Shown here piece after piece: positions 33,112 through 41,344 of a stretch of 57,736 nucleotides of DNA. A program made the translations under genes and the position numbers. The DNA is from Streptomyces sp. SID486. GTDB lineage: Bacteria; Actinomycetota; Actinomycetes; Streptomycetales; Streptomycetaceae. Within the stretch, counting starts at the first letter, position 1. Each line of letters opens with the position of its first letter. The notes beneath the pieces were generated by a model. That model saw only the letters and a program-made list of their open reading frames with translations, searched no databases and was not told the DNA's origin. The stretch is taken from contig NZ_WWJT01000048.1 of the NCBI RefSeq assembly GCF_009865385.1, positions 1-57,736 on the forward strand. Reading direction: 5' to 3'.

Positions 33112-33600
33112 TTGCACCGCACATCCGCACGCCGCACCGTGATCGCCTCAACCGTCCTCGGACTCGCCCTCGCCTCCGCGCCGGCCGTCGCGCACGCCGA
33201 CAGCACGCCGGGCACGAACGCTCCCGTCAAGGTGACCCTGACCGTGCAGGGACCGGACGGCCTGCTGTTCAAGGGGAAGATCAGAACCCGCGGTCATGAG
33301 GTCACCACCGCGACCGGCGGTACGCACAGATGCGACGGCACCAACGGCGGCGCCAACCCGTCCGCCGTGCCGACGCCCACGGCGGCCCTCGACGATGCCG
33401 CGCGTAAGCGGCACTTCACCTGGGACGGCACCTGGTACGCGTCGTTCGACGACTACTCGGTCGACACGATCAAGAACGTGAGTGGTGGAGGCAGCGCCTA
33501 CTGGAACATCTCGGTCAACGGCACGTCCACCCCGGTGGGCGGCTGCCAGTTCAAGCTGAACGCCGGCGACCAGGTGGCGTTCACCTGGACGGCGTTCTGA
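33112..33600 (+). CDS. Secreted DUF4430 (transcobalamin-C-like) protein
   Basis: 162 residues from TTG 33112 with AGGAAGG upstream. A signal peptide (LHRTSARRTVIASTVLGLAL, then ASAPAVAHA) is followed by a single beta domain: KVTLTVQGPDGLLFKGKIRT, HFTWDGTWYASFDDYSVDTI, GGGSAYWNISVNGTSTPVGG and KLNAGDQVAFTWTAF. This corresponds to DUF4430, the beta domain that in transcobalamin and intrinsic factor closes over B12. Two Cys (HRCDG, GGCQF) could form a disulfide. With a cobalamin riboswitch upstream, a role in extracellular cobalamin capture is likely. Confidence 0.8.
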   Translation: MHRTSARRTVIASTVLGLALASAPAVAHADSTPGTNAPVKVTLTVQGPDGLLFKGKIRTRGHEVTTATGGTHRCDGTNGGANPSAVPTPTAALDDAARKRHFTWDGTWYASFDDYSVDTIKNVSGGGSAYWNISVNGTSTPVGGCQFKLNAGDQVAFTWTAF

Positions 33601-33613
33601 CTCCTGCCCGTCA

Positions 33614-34534
33614 TCACCGGTCGGGGAACAGCAGCGCTTCGGCCGGTGTGACCGGTTCTCCGGTGCGGGCGCCGTGCAGCACGTGGGCGAGTACTTCGGC
33701 CCCGCGTACCACCCGTGGTCCGGGGCGGTTGAAGTAGGCGGGGCCGTCCAGTACCCACACGCGGCCGGACCGAACCGCGGGCAGTTCCGACCAGCCCGGC
33801 AGATCTCTGAGCAACTCCGCTTCGCGCAAGGTGCGTTCAGGTGGAAAGCCGCACGGCAGGACAAGGACGACGTCCGGCTGCGCGGCGCGTACCGCCTCCC
33901 AGGTCATCGGCTTCGTGTGCTCACCGGGCGTGGCGAGAAGAGGTTGGCCTCCGGCGGTGCCGATCTGCTCGGGCACCCAGTGTCCGGCGGGCCACAACGG
34001 GGCGAGCCACTCGATCGCCACCACCCGGGGCCGCACGCGTCCCGCGACCGCCGCGCGGACCCGGTCCAGGCGGCCCAGCAGGGCTGCCCGTCGCTGCTCG
34101 GCGCGCTCCCGCACGCCGAGCAGTTCACCCACGCCGACCAGGCAGTCCAGGACGTCGTCGAGGGTGCGCGGCTCCAGGCTGAGGACCCGGGTGTCGGCGT
34201 CGAGCAACCGCACCGCCCGGCTGACCTTCTCGTACGAGACCGCGCACACGTCGCACAGGTCCTGGGTGAGGATCACGTCGGGGCGCAGCGCCGCGAGAGC
34301 CTCGGTGTCGAGCGTGTACAGCGACGAGCCCGAGTGCGCCGAGCCGCCGACGGCGTCGGAGATCTCCCTGCTGGTGAGCGCGTCCTGATCCAGATCCGCT
34401 CCGGTCACGACGGGTACCGAGGCCACCTCGCGCGGAGGCCAGTCGCACTCGTGGGTACGGCCGACCAGCCGGTCGGACAATCCGAGCTCGGCGACGATGT
34501 CGGTCGCGGCGGGCAGCAGGGAGACGATGCGCAT
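33614..34534 (-). CDS. BtuF-like cobalamin-binding protein
   Basis: 306 residues of the class III periplasmic-binding (TroA/BtuF) fold: [72 protein letters not shown], and [20 protein letters not shown]. The THxCDWP and EWxxP.AGHW motifs are typical of cobalamin-binding members. No signal peptide or lipobox is visible, so it would act in the cytoplasm or need another export route; this form is common in actinobacteria. It is convergent with the DUF4430 gene with a 13-base gap. Confidence 0.85.
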   Translation of the reverse strand: MRIVSLLPAATDIVAELGLSDRLVGRTHECDWPPREVASVPVVTGADLDQDALTSREISDAVGGSAHSGSSLYTLDTEALAALRPDVILTQDLCDVCAVSYEKVSRAVRLLDADTRVLSLEPRTLDDVLDCLVGVGELLGVRERAEQRRAALLGRLDRVRAAVAGRVRPRVVAIEWLAPLWPAGHWVPEQIGTAGGQPLLATPGEHTKPMTWEAVRAAQPDVVLVLPCGFPPERTLREAELLRDLPGWSELPAVRSGRVWVLDGPAYFNRPGPRVVRGAEVLAHVLHGARTGEPVTPAEALLFPDR

Positions 34535-34574
34535 GCCTCGACTCTAGGTCCCGCCGCGACCGACGGCGCTGGTG

Positions 34575-35987
34575 TCAGGCGCCCCAGCGCAACGCGACCG
34601 TGTCGCCGACACCGACGACCGTGCCCCGCGTGGCGGAGGTGAACGCCGAGCCGTCGATGCTGACCTTCCACGTGTTCGATCCGCTGTTGGCCTTGCCGTT
34701 GACGGCGGTGATCGTGGCGGTGCCGGAGGACGGGGTGACGCTCGTGACGCAGCCGGACGGCGTGGCGGCGCTCGTTGCCGCGTCGAGGAGGGCGCCCAGC
34801 GTGGTCGTCGAGCCGGTCGGGGTGAGGGCCACGGAGCACACCTTCAGGTTTCCCGCGCCGTCGTCCACCGTGAGTCCCAGCTTCGTGGCCGTACCGGCGG
34901 TGAGGGAGGACTGGCTCACCCACTGGGGCGCGCCCGGCGTCGTGGGAACCGGCGGGGTGGCCGTGAAGCCGCCGCCGGCCACGGCCCGGAGTCCGTCGAT
35001 GGACGCGTACGCCGCCGGTGAGGTGTCGGACGGCAGGTACTTGAAGCCGCCGCCCGGGTTGAACTGCTGGGCGATCAGGAAGTCCACCGGTGTCTTGCCC
35101 ATGGAGGTGAGGAAGTCACCGGTCTGCGGGTTGATGCCGCAGGCGTTCAGGCCGGACACCGCCCAGCCGTTGGAGTCGGTGTTGACGCCGAACATGGCGT
35201 TGAAGGCACCGCTGTTCGGCACCAGCTTGCTCTTCAGGAACGCCTTGGCCTGCACGATGTCCGTGTCCGTGTTCGGCACGCCCGACACGCACAGGGCGGC
35301 CATCGCCGCCCCTGTCATGTCGATGTCGCTCGCGGCGGAGAGCTGGCTGGGGTTGCCCTCGGCCTTGCTGTAGTTCCAGCCGCCGTCGTTGTGCTGGTTG
35401 GCCCGGATGCGGGTGACGACCGCGTCGCGCAGGGCCTGCGGAATGCGGGCCTGCCCGGACTGGGTCTTCGCACCGTTCAGGGCGAGGGCCGCGAAGACGG
35501 TGCCGTTGAAGTTGGCGGACGGGCCGATGTAGCCGGGTTCGGCGGTCTGCCAGTAGCCGTAGATGTCGGCGATCAGGTTGCGGGACGCGGAGACGCGGGA
35601 GGGGTCGATGCCTGCGGCGTAGGCGTTCAGCGTGGCGCGTTCGTAGTCGGTGGCCACGGGGGAGGTGGAGGGCCAGCCGGCGGTGGAGAGCAGGTTGCGG
35701 TAGACGGTTCTCGCGTTCTTGCTCGGGTCGCCGCCGGGCGTCACGTCCACGGCAGCGGTTCCGGCCGAGGCGAATGCGCTGAAGGCCCACTCGTTGGACA
35801 GGCCGGAGCCGGCGTACGAACCGTCCGCCGCTTGGAGCGACTTGAGGTAGGTGACGCCGTTCGTCTTCGACGTGGCGATCTGCGCGGGTGTGGAGGTGGC
35901 CGCGGCGGGCAGCGTGGTGAGGGCGAAGGCGCCGAGCGCGGCGGCCGTGGCGAGGGCGGGACGGCGGTAGGACAGCGAACGGGGCAT
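34575..35987 (-). CDS. Secreted transcobalamin/intrinsic factor-like protein
   Basis: 470 residues from ATG 35987 with AAGGAG upstream. A signal peptide (PALATAAALGAFALTTLPAA) precedes an alpha/alpha-barrel region of prenyltransferase/squalene-cyclase repeats (TYLKSLQAADGSYAGSGLSN, IRANQHNDGGWNYSKAEGNP, IDMTGAAMAALCVSG, GWAVSGLNACGINPQTGDFL). A C-terminal DUF4430-like beta domain follows (GLTVDDGAGNLKVCSVALTP, SNTWKVSIDGSAFTS, GVGDTVALRWGA). Alpha6-alpha6 barrel plus beta domain is the architecture of human intrinsic factor and transcobalamin. A cobalamin riboswitch lies upstream, supporting extracellular B12 binding. Confidence 0.85.
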   Translation of the reverse strand: MPRSLSYRRPALATAAALGAFALTTLPAAATSTPAQIATSKTNGVTYLKSLQAADGSYAGSGLSNEWAFSAFASAGTAAVDVTPGGDPSKNARTVYRNLLSTAGWPSTSPVATDYERATLNAYAAGIDPSRVSASRNLIADIYGYWQTAEPGYIGPSANFNGTVFAALALNGAKTQSGQARIPQALRDAVVTRIRANQHNDGGWNYSKAEGNPSQLSAASDIDMTGAAMAALCVSGVPNTDTDIVQAKAFLKSKLVPNSGAFNAMFGVNTDSNGWAVSGLNACGINPQTGDFLTSMGKTPVDFLIAQQFNPGGGFKYLPSDTSPAAYASIDGLRAVAGGGFTATPPVPTTPGAPQWVSQSSLTAGTATKLGLTVDDGAGNLKVCSVALTPTGSTTTLGALLDAATSAATPSGCVTSVTPSSGTATITAVNGKANSGSNTWKVSIDGSAFTSATRGTVVGVGDTVALRWGA

Positions 35988-36094
35988 GGCCTGCTCCTTG
36001 GACGGAGGACGCCGGCCGGACCCGGTGCCGGGCCGACGGTGGCCTGCGGAGCAGCGGGCGTGGCCGCCGTCCGGAACGCGTGGACCGGCTTCCA

Positions 36095-36240
36095 AAGGTG
36101 CTTCACCGCTTGGGCATTCGGGCTCGGGCCGGCCGCTGCCGTCCCACACCGCTGCGCGTCAGCCCCGGATTCCCACCGGGTTCCCCCACTCGGCAGTGGG
36201 ACGGTATCGGACGCGTGGCCGAGCCGCCAGTGTTCACCTC
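36095..36240 (-). promoter_or_regulatory. Cobalamin riboswitch 2
   Basis: On the minus strand GGGGGAACCCGGTGGGAATC, CGGGGCTGACGCGCAGCGGT and the 3' element CCCGAATGCCCAAGCGG fit the consensus. It precedes the transcobalamin-like gene (start 35987). Confidence 0.8.
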
Positions 36241-36259
36241 GGCCGGCCTGTGGACCACC

Positions 36260-36395
36260 TTGACGGTGCCTGTGAGACGTGTTCAAATCCCGCTGATACG
36301 CCATAAGTTCCAGGGGAAGCCGGTCGAAGTCCGGCGCTGACCCGCAACCGTAGGCCCGGTACCGCCGGGCGAGCCGGAATGCCTGGAGCGTGTTC
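36260..36395 (+). promoter_or_regulatory. Cobalamin riboswitch 3
   Basis: CAGGGGAAGCCGGTCGAAGT, CCGGCGCTGACCCGCAACCG and GAGCCGGAATGCCTGG match the B12 riboswitch core. It is divergent from riboswitch 2, with only about 20 bases between them, and precedes the operon starting at 36523. Confidence 0.85.
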
Positions 36396-36522
36396 AACAG
36401 CAACAGACGCCGTCGTGGACTACGGCGTGGTGCGACCAGCTTCCGGCTGCGGGGAACTCCTCGTCCGACGGAGGCCCTCTGCCACGTCCGCGCCTACGTC
36501 GGGCAGGCGCGAGGGGGCCGTG

Positions 36523-39279
36523 GTGCGGACGGGGAAGCGAAGAAACGGGAGAATCGCGGGCGCGCGAGGCACGGCACTCGTGTCCGCCCTGTTCGTCCTG
36601 CTGGCGGCCTGCGTGACGTTCTTCACGACGGCATCTGCCGCCGCCGAGGGGGTCGGCGACTGCACCTCGACCAAGGGTGCTGTCGTCGCCGTCGACTTCG
36701 GGGCGTTCGGCGGCGAAGTGGAGCGCGGTTGCGACACCACGCCCACCACGGGCTACGACCTGCTGCACGACGCCGGTTTCACCACCACCGGCACCCAGCA
36801 CGACGGCCCCGCATTCATCTGCCGCATCGGTTACGGCGCTTTCCACTCCGGCACGCAGTACCCGACCCCGGACAAGGAGTCCTGCGTCCTGACTCCGCAG
36901 GCGACGGCGTACTGGTCGTACTGGACCGCGTCACCCGGCCAGGACGAGTGGACCTACAGCCAGTACGGCGCCATGGACCGCAGACTCAAGGACGGCGATG
37001 TCGACGCCTGGGTCTACGGCGGCACGGACGTCGGCGGCACGACGGGCAAGCCCGCCTTCACCCCCGACGACGTACGCGCCGGCGCCACCCACACACCCGA
37101 CCCGGGCGGAACGCCCACCGGCGCCCCCGGCACGGTCGGCCTGACCGCTGCCGCTGCATGGCTCAAGGGCCGCCTGACCGACGGCGAGCGCATCGTCGAC
37201 GACGGAGCCACCACACCGAACTACTCGCTGACCGCCGACACCGCCTACGCGCTCGCCGCGGTGGACGGCAAGAGCGCCACGGTCGACAAGGTCACCGACT
37301 TCCTCGCCGCCCACGTCGGCGACTTCGGCTACCCGAACGGCGCCGACCAGGCGCCGGACGCCACCGCCGTCGCCCGCCTCGCCCTCCTCGCCGAGGTCAC
37401 CGAACGCGATCCGCGTGCTCTCGGCGGCCGTGACCTCGTCGACGTCCTCACGAAGAACGTGTGCGCGGCGGGCCCCGAGTCCGGTGACGCGCAGCCCGGC
37501 TGCACCGCCAAGGGCGACTTCCGGTCCGCGTCCTACACCGAGGGCCAGGCCCTCTCCGTCCTGGCCCTGCTGCGCGCCGGGGTGGCACCCCCGGCCACGA
37601 CCGTCGACCGTCTCACGCAACTCCAGTGCAAGGACGGCGGCATCACCAGCATCCTCATCCGCGCCGGCGAGTACTGCGACGGTGACGCCGCCACCACCGG
37701 CTTGGTCGCCCTGGTGCTGCACAAGGCCGGGGGCCACGACGACGCCGTCACCCACGCTCGCACCTACCTGACCAAGACCCAGCGCGCGGACGGTGCCTTC
37801 CCCGGCTATACCGGATCCTCCTCCGGCAGCGTGACCGCGACGGCATACGCCGCGCAGGCCCTGCGCGCTCTCGGTGACACCAAGCGCGCGGACGCGGCCG
37901 TCGGCTGGCTGTCCCGGCACCAGCTCAAGGGCGGCGGCTTCGGCTTCGAGGAGACCGACACCGACCCGGCCCTCTACGCGACTCCGCCCGCCGTCCTCGC
38001 CGGTGCGGGCACGAGCCTGGTCACCCTCACGGCGAAGAAGCCCGTGCCTCCGTCCGAGCCGCCGACCAAGCCCACCGGCTCACCGAGTGCTCCCGCTCCG
38101 GGCGTGGGACCGGATCTGAGGAAGGGCGTCGCCTACCTCACCAAGGCGGCCAACCTCAAGCAGGGCCAGTACTACACCGCCGGTACCGGCTCGGCCCGCG
38201 CCGATTTCGGCCTCACCATCGACGGCGCCTACGCCCTGGCCGCCACGGCCCTGGACAACGCCAGGCTGCGCGGCGTCGTCGACTTCCTCGACCACCGCGG
38301 CAAGGACGGCGAGGGCCGCACCGTCGACGACTGGACCGGCATCGGCACGCCGTATGCTGCGGGCGGCTCCCTCGGCAAGACCGCGCTGCTCGCCGAGGCC
38401 GTCGGCCGCGACCCGCGTCACTTCGCCGGGCACGACCTGATCGCCGCGCTCGCGAAGGCCGTCTGCGCCAAGCCGAGCACGGTCCCCGACCGCTCCTGCG
38501 CCGCCGAGGGCGCCTACCGGTACGCGCCCTCGGTCTTCGCCCAGTCCCTGGCCGTGATGGCGCAGCTGCGTGCCGGTCAGAAGACGGCGGCCAAGCAGCC
38601 GATCACCTACCTCGAGAGCCTCCAGCAGCCCAGCGGCGCCTGGCCGAGTCTGATTCCCTCCACCATGGACTCCGACGTCGACTCCACCGCCATCGCCGCC
38701 ATGACGCTCGACCTGGCGGGCGGGGCCCAGGCGGACAAGGCCGTGGACAAGGCGCTGACCTGGATCGCGTCCAGGCAGCTGGCCGACGGCGGCTTCCCCG
38801 GCGCCGCGGGTGACTCGGTGAACTCCGCCGCCCTCGCCGTGCAGGCGCTGTCCCTGGACGCCGGCAAGTACACCTCGAAGATCACCAAGGCACGCAGGTT
38901 CCTCGCCTCCCAGCAGAACACCGACGGTGGCTTCAACGTCGCCAAGGGCGGTCAGCGCGGCTCCGACCTGCGCGCCTCCACCCAGGCCGTCGGCGGCGCC
39001 ACCGGCATCTCGTTCGGCAAGCTGAAGCGCAGCCTCACCGGCACGTCACCGCAGCCCACACCCACACCCAGCAGCAGTGGCCCGGACATCATCACCACGG
39101 GTGAGTCCGGTGGCGGCGACGGCGGGACGACCGCGAACGGGGGTGGCGGGGGCGGTGCCCTCGCTTCCACCGGTACCCAGGTCGGTGCCCTCGCCGCGAT
39201 CGCCGCCCTGCTGGTGCTCGCCGGCTGGCGCACGGTGATCGTCGCCCGCCGTCGCACGGACACCGGGAGCGGACGATGA
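36523..39279 (+). CDS. Wall-anchored protein with two B12-binder-like alpha/alpha domains
   Basis: 918 residues from GTG 36523 (GAGGGGG upstream; GTG 36520 possible). Order: signal peptide (TALVSALFVLLAACVTFFTT); an N-terminal domain (~45-165) shared with the next gene (TTPTTGYDLLHDAGFTTTGT, HDGPAFICRIGYG, AYWSYWTASPGQ); two repeats of an alpha/alpha-barrel of prenyltransferase/cobalamin-binding type (~195-500 and ~530-830; LTADTAYALAAVDGKSATVD, GITSILIRAGEYC; LTIDGAYALAATALDNARLR) joined by a Pro-rich linker; a Gly-rich spacer; LASTG at about 880, a membrane helix and RRR. LAXTG is the class E sortase signal, so it should be attached to peptidoglycan. First gene of a riboswitch-controlled ECF operon; probably captures B12 at the surface. 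Confidence 0.85.
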   Translation: MRTGKRRNGRIAGARGTALVSALFVLLAACVTFFTTASAAAEGVGDCTSTKGAVVAVDFGAFGGEVERGCDTTPTTGYDLLHDAGFTTTGTQHDGPAFICRIGYGAFHSGTQYPTPDKESCVLTPQATAYWSYWTASPGQDEWTYSQYGAMDRRLKDGDVDAWVYGGTDVGGTTGKPAFTPDDVRAGATHTPDPGGTPTGAPGTVGLTAAAAWLKGRLTDGERIVDDGATTPNYSLTADTAYALAAVDGKSATVDKVTDFLAAHVGDFGYPNGADQAPDATAVARLALLAEVTERDPRALGGRDLVDVLTKNVCAAGPESGDAQPGCTAKGDFRSASYTEGQALSVLALLRAGVAPPATTVDRLTQLQCKDGGITSILIRAGEYCDGDAATTGLVALVLHKAGGHDDAVTHARTYLTKTQRADGAFPGYTGSSSGSVTATAYAAQALRALGDTKRADAAVGWLSRHQLKGGGFGFEETDTDPALYATPPAVLAGAGTSLVTLTAKKPVPPSEPPTKPTGSPSAPAPGVGPDLRKGVAYLTKAANLKQGQYYTAGTGSARADFGLTIDGAYALAATALDNARLRGVVDFLDHRGKDGEGRTVDDWTGIGTPYAAGGSLGKTALLAEAVGRDPRHFAGHDLIAALAKAVCAKPSTVPDRSCAAEGAYRYAPSVFAQSLAVMAQLRAGQKTAAKQPITYLESLQQPSGAWPSLIPSTMDSDVDSTAIAAMTLDLAGGAQADKAVDKALTWIASRQLADGGFPGAAGDSVNSAALAVQALSLDAGKYTSKITKARRFLASQQNTDGGFNVAKGGQRGSDLRASTQAVGGATGISFGKLKRSLTGTSPQPTPTPSSSGPDIITTGESGGGDGGTTANGGGGGGALASTGTQVGALAAIAALLVLAGWRTVIVARRRTDTGSGR

Positions 39280-40187
39280 AACGCATCGGTCTCCTTCGCG
39301 TGCTCGCCGCGCTCGGCCTGACGGCCGGGACGGTCGCGGCGACCGCCACCCCGGCGGCCGCCGACCCGCAGCCCATGGGCCGCTGCACCACCACCTCCGG
39401 CGTCGTCCTCGCCGTGGACCTCAGCCATTGGGGCGGTCCGATCCTGCGCTCCTGCGGCACCACACCGACGACGGGGTACGAGCTGCTCAACCAGGGCGGC
39501 TGGAGGACCACCGGCACCGGTCACGACGGCCCGGCTTTCATCTGCAGGATCGGATACAGCGGCTACAAGAACGGTGAGCAGTACCCGACGCCCGCCCAGG
39601 ACGACTGCGTGCTCACCCCGCCGGCCTCCGCGTACTGGTCGTACTGGCACGCGGATCCCGGAGCCAGGGACTGGAGCTACAGCCAGCTGGGCGCCATGCT
39701 CTACAAGCCCAGGCCCGGCAGCGTCGACCTGTGGATCTTCGGCGGTACGGACATCCAGGGCACCGAAGGCCGCCCGAAGGTCACGCCGGACCAGTTGCGC
39801 GCCCACAACACCAGGCCGCAGGGTGACACGGGCAAGCCCGGATCGACCCACAAGGCGCCGTCGCTGCCACCGGACGTCGACACCGGCCCGGTTCCCGGAC
39901 GGCAGACGACGACGCCCTCCGAGCCGCGCTCACCGAAACCCGAGAAGCCGAGGCCCAGCAAGTCGCCGAGCCCGTCGCCGTCGCCCACTGCCACCACGAG
40001 CAGCCCGGCGCCCACCGCGTCGAGCCCGGCCACCGGTAGCGGTACCCGGGTGGTGAACGCCGAGCCTGCCGCCGATGCCGAGCACGGCTCGGGCTCGCTC
40101 GTACCGGTCGCCACCGGCGCCGGGCTCGTGGTCCTGATCGGCGGCGCCGCCGGGTACGTGGCACACCGGCGTCGTCGTACCGAGTGA
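39276..40187 (+). CDS. Membrane-anchored surface protein sharing the N-terminal domain
   Basis: 303 residues; the ATG overlaps the previous stop by 4 bases. A signal peptide (IGLLRVLAALGLTAGTVAAT) precedes a ~125-residue domain clearly paralogous to that of the previous protein (TTPTTGYELLNQGGWRTTGT, HDGPAFICRIGYSGYKNGEQ, YPTPAQDDCVLTPP, AYWSYWHADPGARDWSYSQL). A Pro/Ser/Lys-rich stalk follows, then one C-terminal membrane helix (ATGAGLVVLIGGAAGYVAHR) with RRRR. It has no alpha/alpha barrel. It may pass cargo from the wall-anchored protein to the ECF transporter, or organise the complex; inferred from position. Confidence 0.8.
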   Translation: MKRIGLLRVLAALGLTAGTVAATATPAAADPQPMGRCTTTSGVVLAVDLSHWGGPILRSCGTTPTTGYELLNQGGWRTTGTGHDGPAFICRIGYSGYKNGEQYPTPAQDDCVLTPPASAYWSYWHADPGARDWSYSQLGAMLYKPRPGSVDLWIFGGTDIQGTEGRPKVTPDQLRAHNTRPQGDTGKPGSTHKAPSLPPDVDTGPVPGRQTTTPSEPRSPKPEKPRPSKSPSPSPSPTATTSSPAPTASSPATGSGTRVVNAEPAADAEHGSGSLVPVATGAGLVVLIGGAAGYVAHRRRRTE

Positions 40188-41344
40188 CCGCAGTGGCCCG
40201 AACGACCATGGAGGTGTCGCCGGCCGTCACGGTGTCCGACGGCGGCGGCCGTCGCCTCCCGCGCACGCTGCATCCCGTCGCCTGGTGGGTGTGGGCCGTC
40301 GCCCTGGCCACCGCCGTCAGCCGTACCGACAACCCGCTGCTGCTGTTCCTGGTGCTCGCCGTCCTCGGCTACGTCGTCACGGCCCGGCGCACCGAGGCAC
40401 CGTGGGCGCGGGGCTTCAAGTACTACCTCTGGCTCGCCCTGACGGTCGTGGCGATCCGCGTCGTCTTCCGTGCCGTGTTCGCCACCGGCATCACCCCGCA
40501 CGACCACTTCCTCTTCTCCCTGCCGCACCTGCCCACTCCCGACTGGTACGCGGGTATCAGGATCGGCGGCCCGGTCTCGCTGGAGGCGCTGCTGTCCTCG
40601 GCCACCGACGGGCTGCGGCTGGCCTGCATGATGTGCTGCATCGGTGCCGCCAACACCCTCGCCAACCCCAAACGAGCCCTGCGGGTGCTGCCCGGCGCCC
40701 TGTACGAACTCGGAGTGGCGGTCACCGTCGCGATCAGTGTGGCGCCGCAGCTCGTGCAGAGCGTGCAACGCGTCGGCCGCGCCAAGAAGCTGCGCGCGGC
40801 ACGGACACAGGGGATGAAGGCGCTGCGCGGCATCGTCGTACCCGTCCTGGAAGACGCGCTCGAACGCTCCCTGCGGCTGGCGGCCGCCATGGACTCGCGC
40901 GGCTACGGCCGGGCGGGCACCGCCACCCGGCGCTCCCGCCGCGTCACGGGTGCCCTGATGCTGCTGGGCATGTGCGGGCTGTGCGCGGGGGCGTACGGGC
41001 TGCTCGACGCCTCGGCGCCGGCGCTCCTGGGGCTGCCGGCGATGGCCGTCGGAGCCGTCCTGTGCGTCGCGGGCCTGCGACTCGGTGGCCGGCGCGTCAC
41101 CCGCACCGTGTACCGGCCCGACCCCTGGAGCCTGCCCGAGTGGGCCGTCGCCGGCAGCGGAGTGCTGTCCGCCGTCCTGCTCTTCAGCGACCTCGGCTAC
41201 GACCCGGCCCAGCTCAACCCCACCTACTACCCGCTGTCCTGGCCGGACCTTCCCCTCGTCCCGACCGTCGCGGTCCTCCTCGCCGGAACGGCCGGTTTCC
41301 TCGCCCCTCCGCCCAGCCCCGCCCAGAGAGCCGACAACCCGTGA
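40184..41344 (+). CDS. ECF transporter T component (EcfT/CbiQ family)
   Basis: 386 residues from GTG 40184, overlapping the upstream stop by 4 bases. Several membrane segments (WWVWAVALATAVSR, LLLFLVLAVLGYVVTA, YYLWLALTVVAIRVVF, LMLLGMCGLCAGAYGLLDAS) surround coupling helices with the EcfT signatures SVQRVGRAKKLRAARTQGM and SLRLAAAMDSRGYGR (Ala-Arg-Gly type). It links the ATPases to the substrate component in the membrane. Longer than CbiQ owing to an N-terminal extension and two extra C-terminal helices, which is usual for actinobacterial members. Confidence 0.9.
   Translation: MTAVARTTMEVSPAVTVSDGGGRRLPRTLHPVAWWVWAVALATAVSRTDNPLLLFLVLAVLGYVVTARRTEAPWARGFKYYLWLALTVVAIRVVFRAVFATGITPHDHFLFSLPHLPTPDWYAGIRIGGPVSLEALLSSATDGLRLACMMCCIGAANTLANPKRALRVLPGALYELGVAVTVAISVAPQLVQSVQRVGRAKKLRAARTQGMKALRGIVVPVLEDALERSLRLAAAMDSRGYGRAGTATRRSRRVTGALMLLGMCGLCAGAYGLLDASAPALLGLPAMAVGAVLCVAGLRLGGRRVTRTVYRPDPWSLPEWAVAGSGVLSAVLLFSDLGYDPAQLNPTYYPLSWPDLPLVPTVAVLLAGTAGFLAPPPSPAQRADNP

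Noticed and set aside
36275..36305. tRNA-like 3' end (GTTCAAATCCCGCTGATACGCCA)
   Set aside because: The flanking T-arm stems do not pair and no acceptor or anticodon arm can be drawn; the sequence belongs to the riboswitch 3 leader.
40285..41340. N-terminal extension of the ECF ATPase frame by ~350 codons
   Set aside because: This part overlaps EcfT in another frame, is Arg/Pro-rich and has no domain; the true start is GTG 41341, overlapping the EcfT stop.
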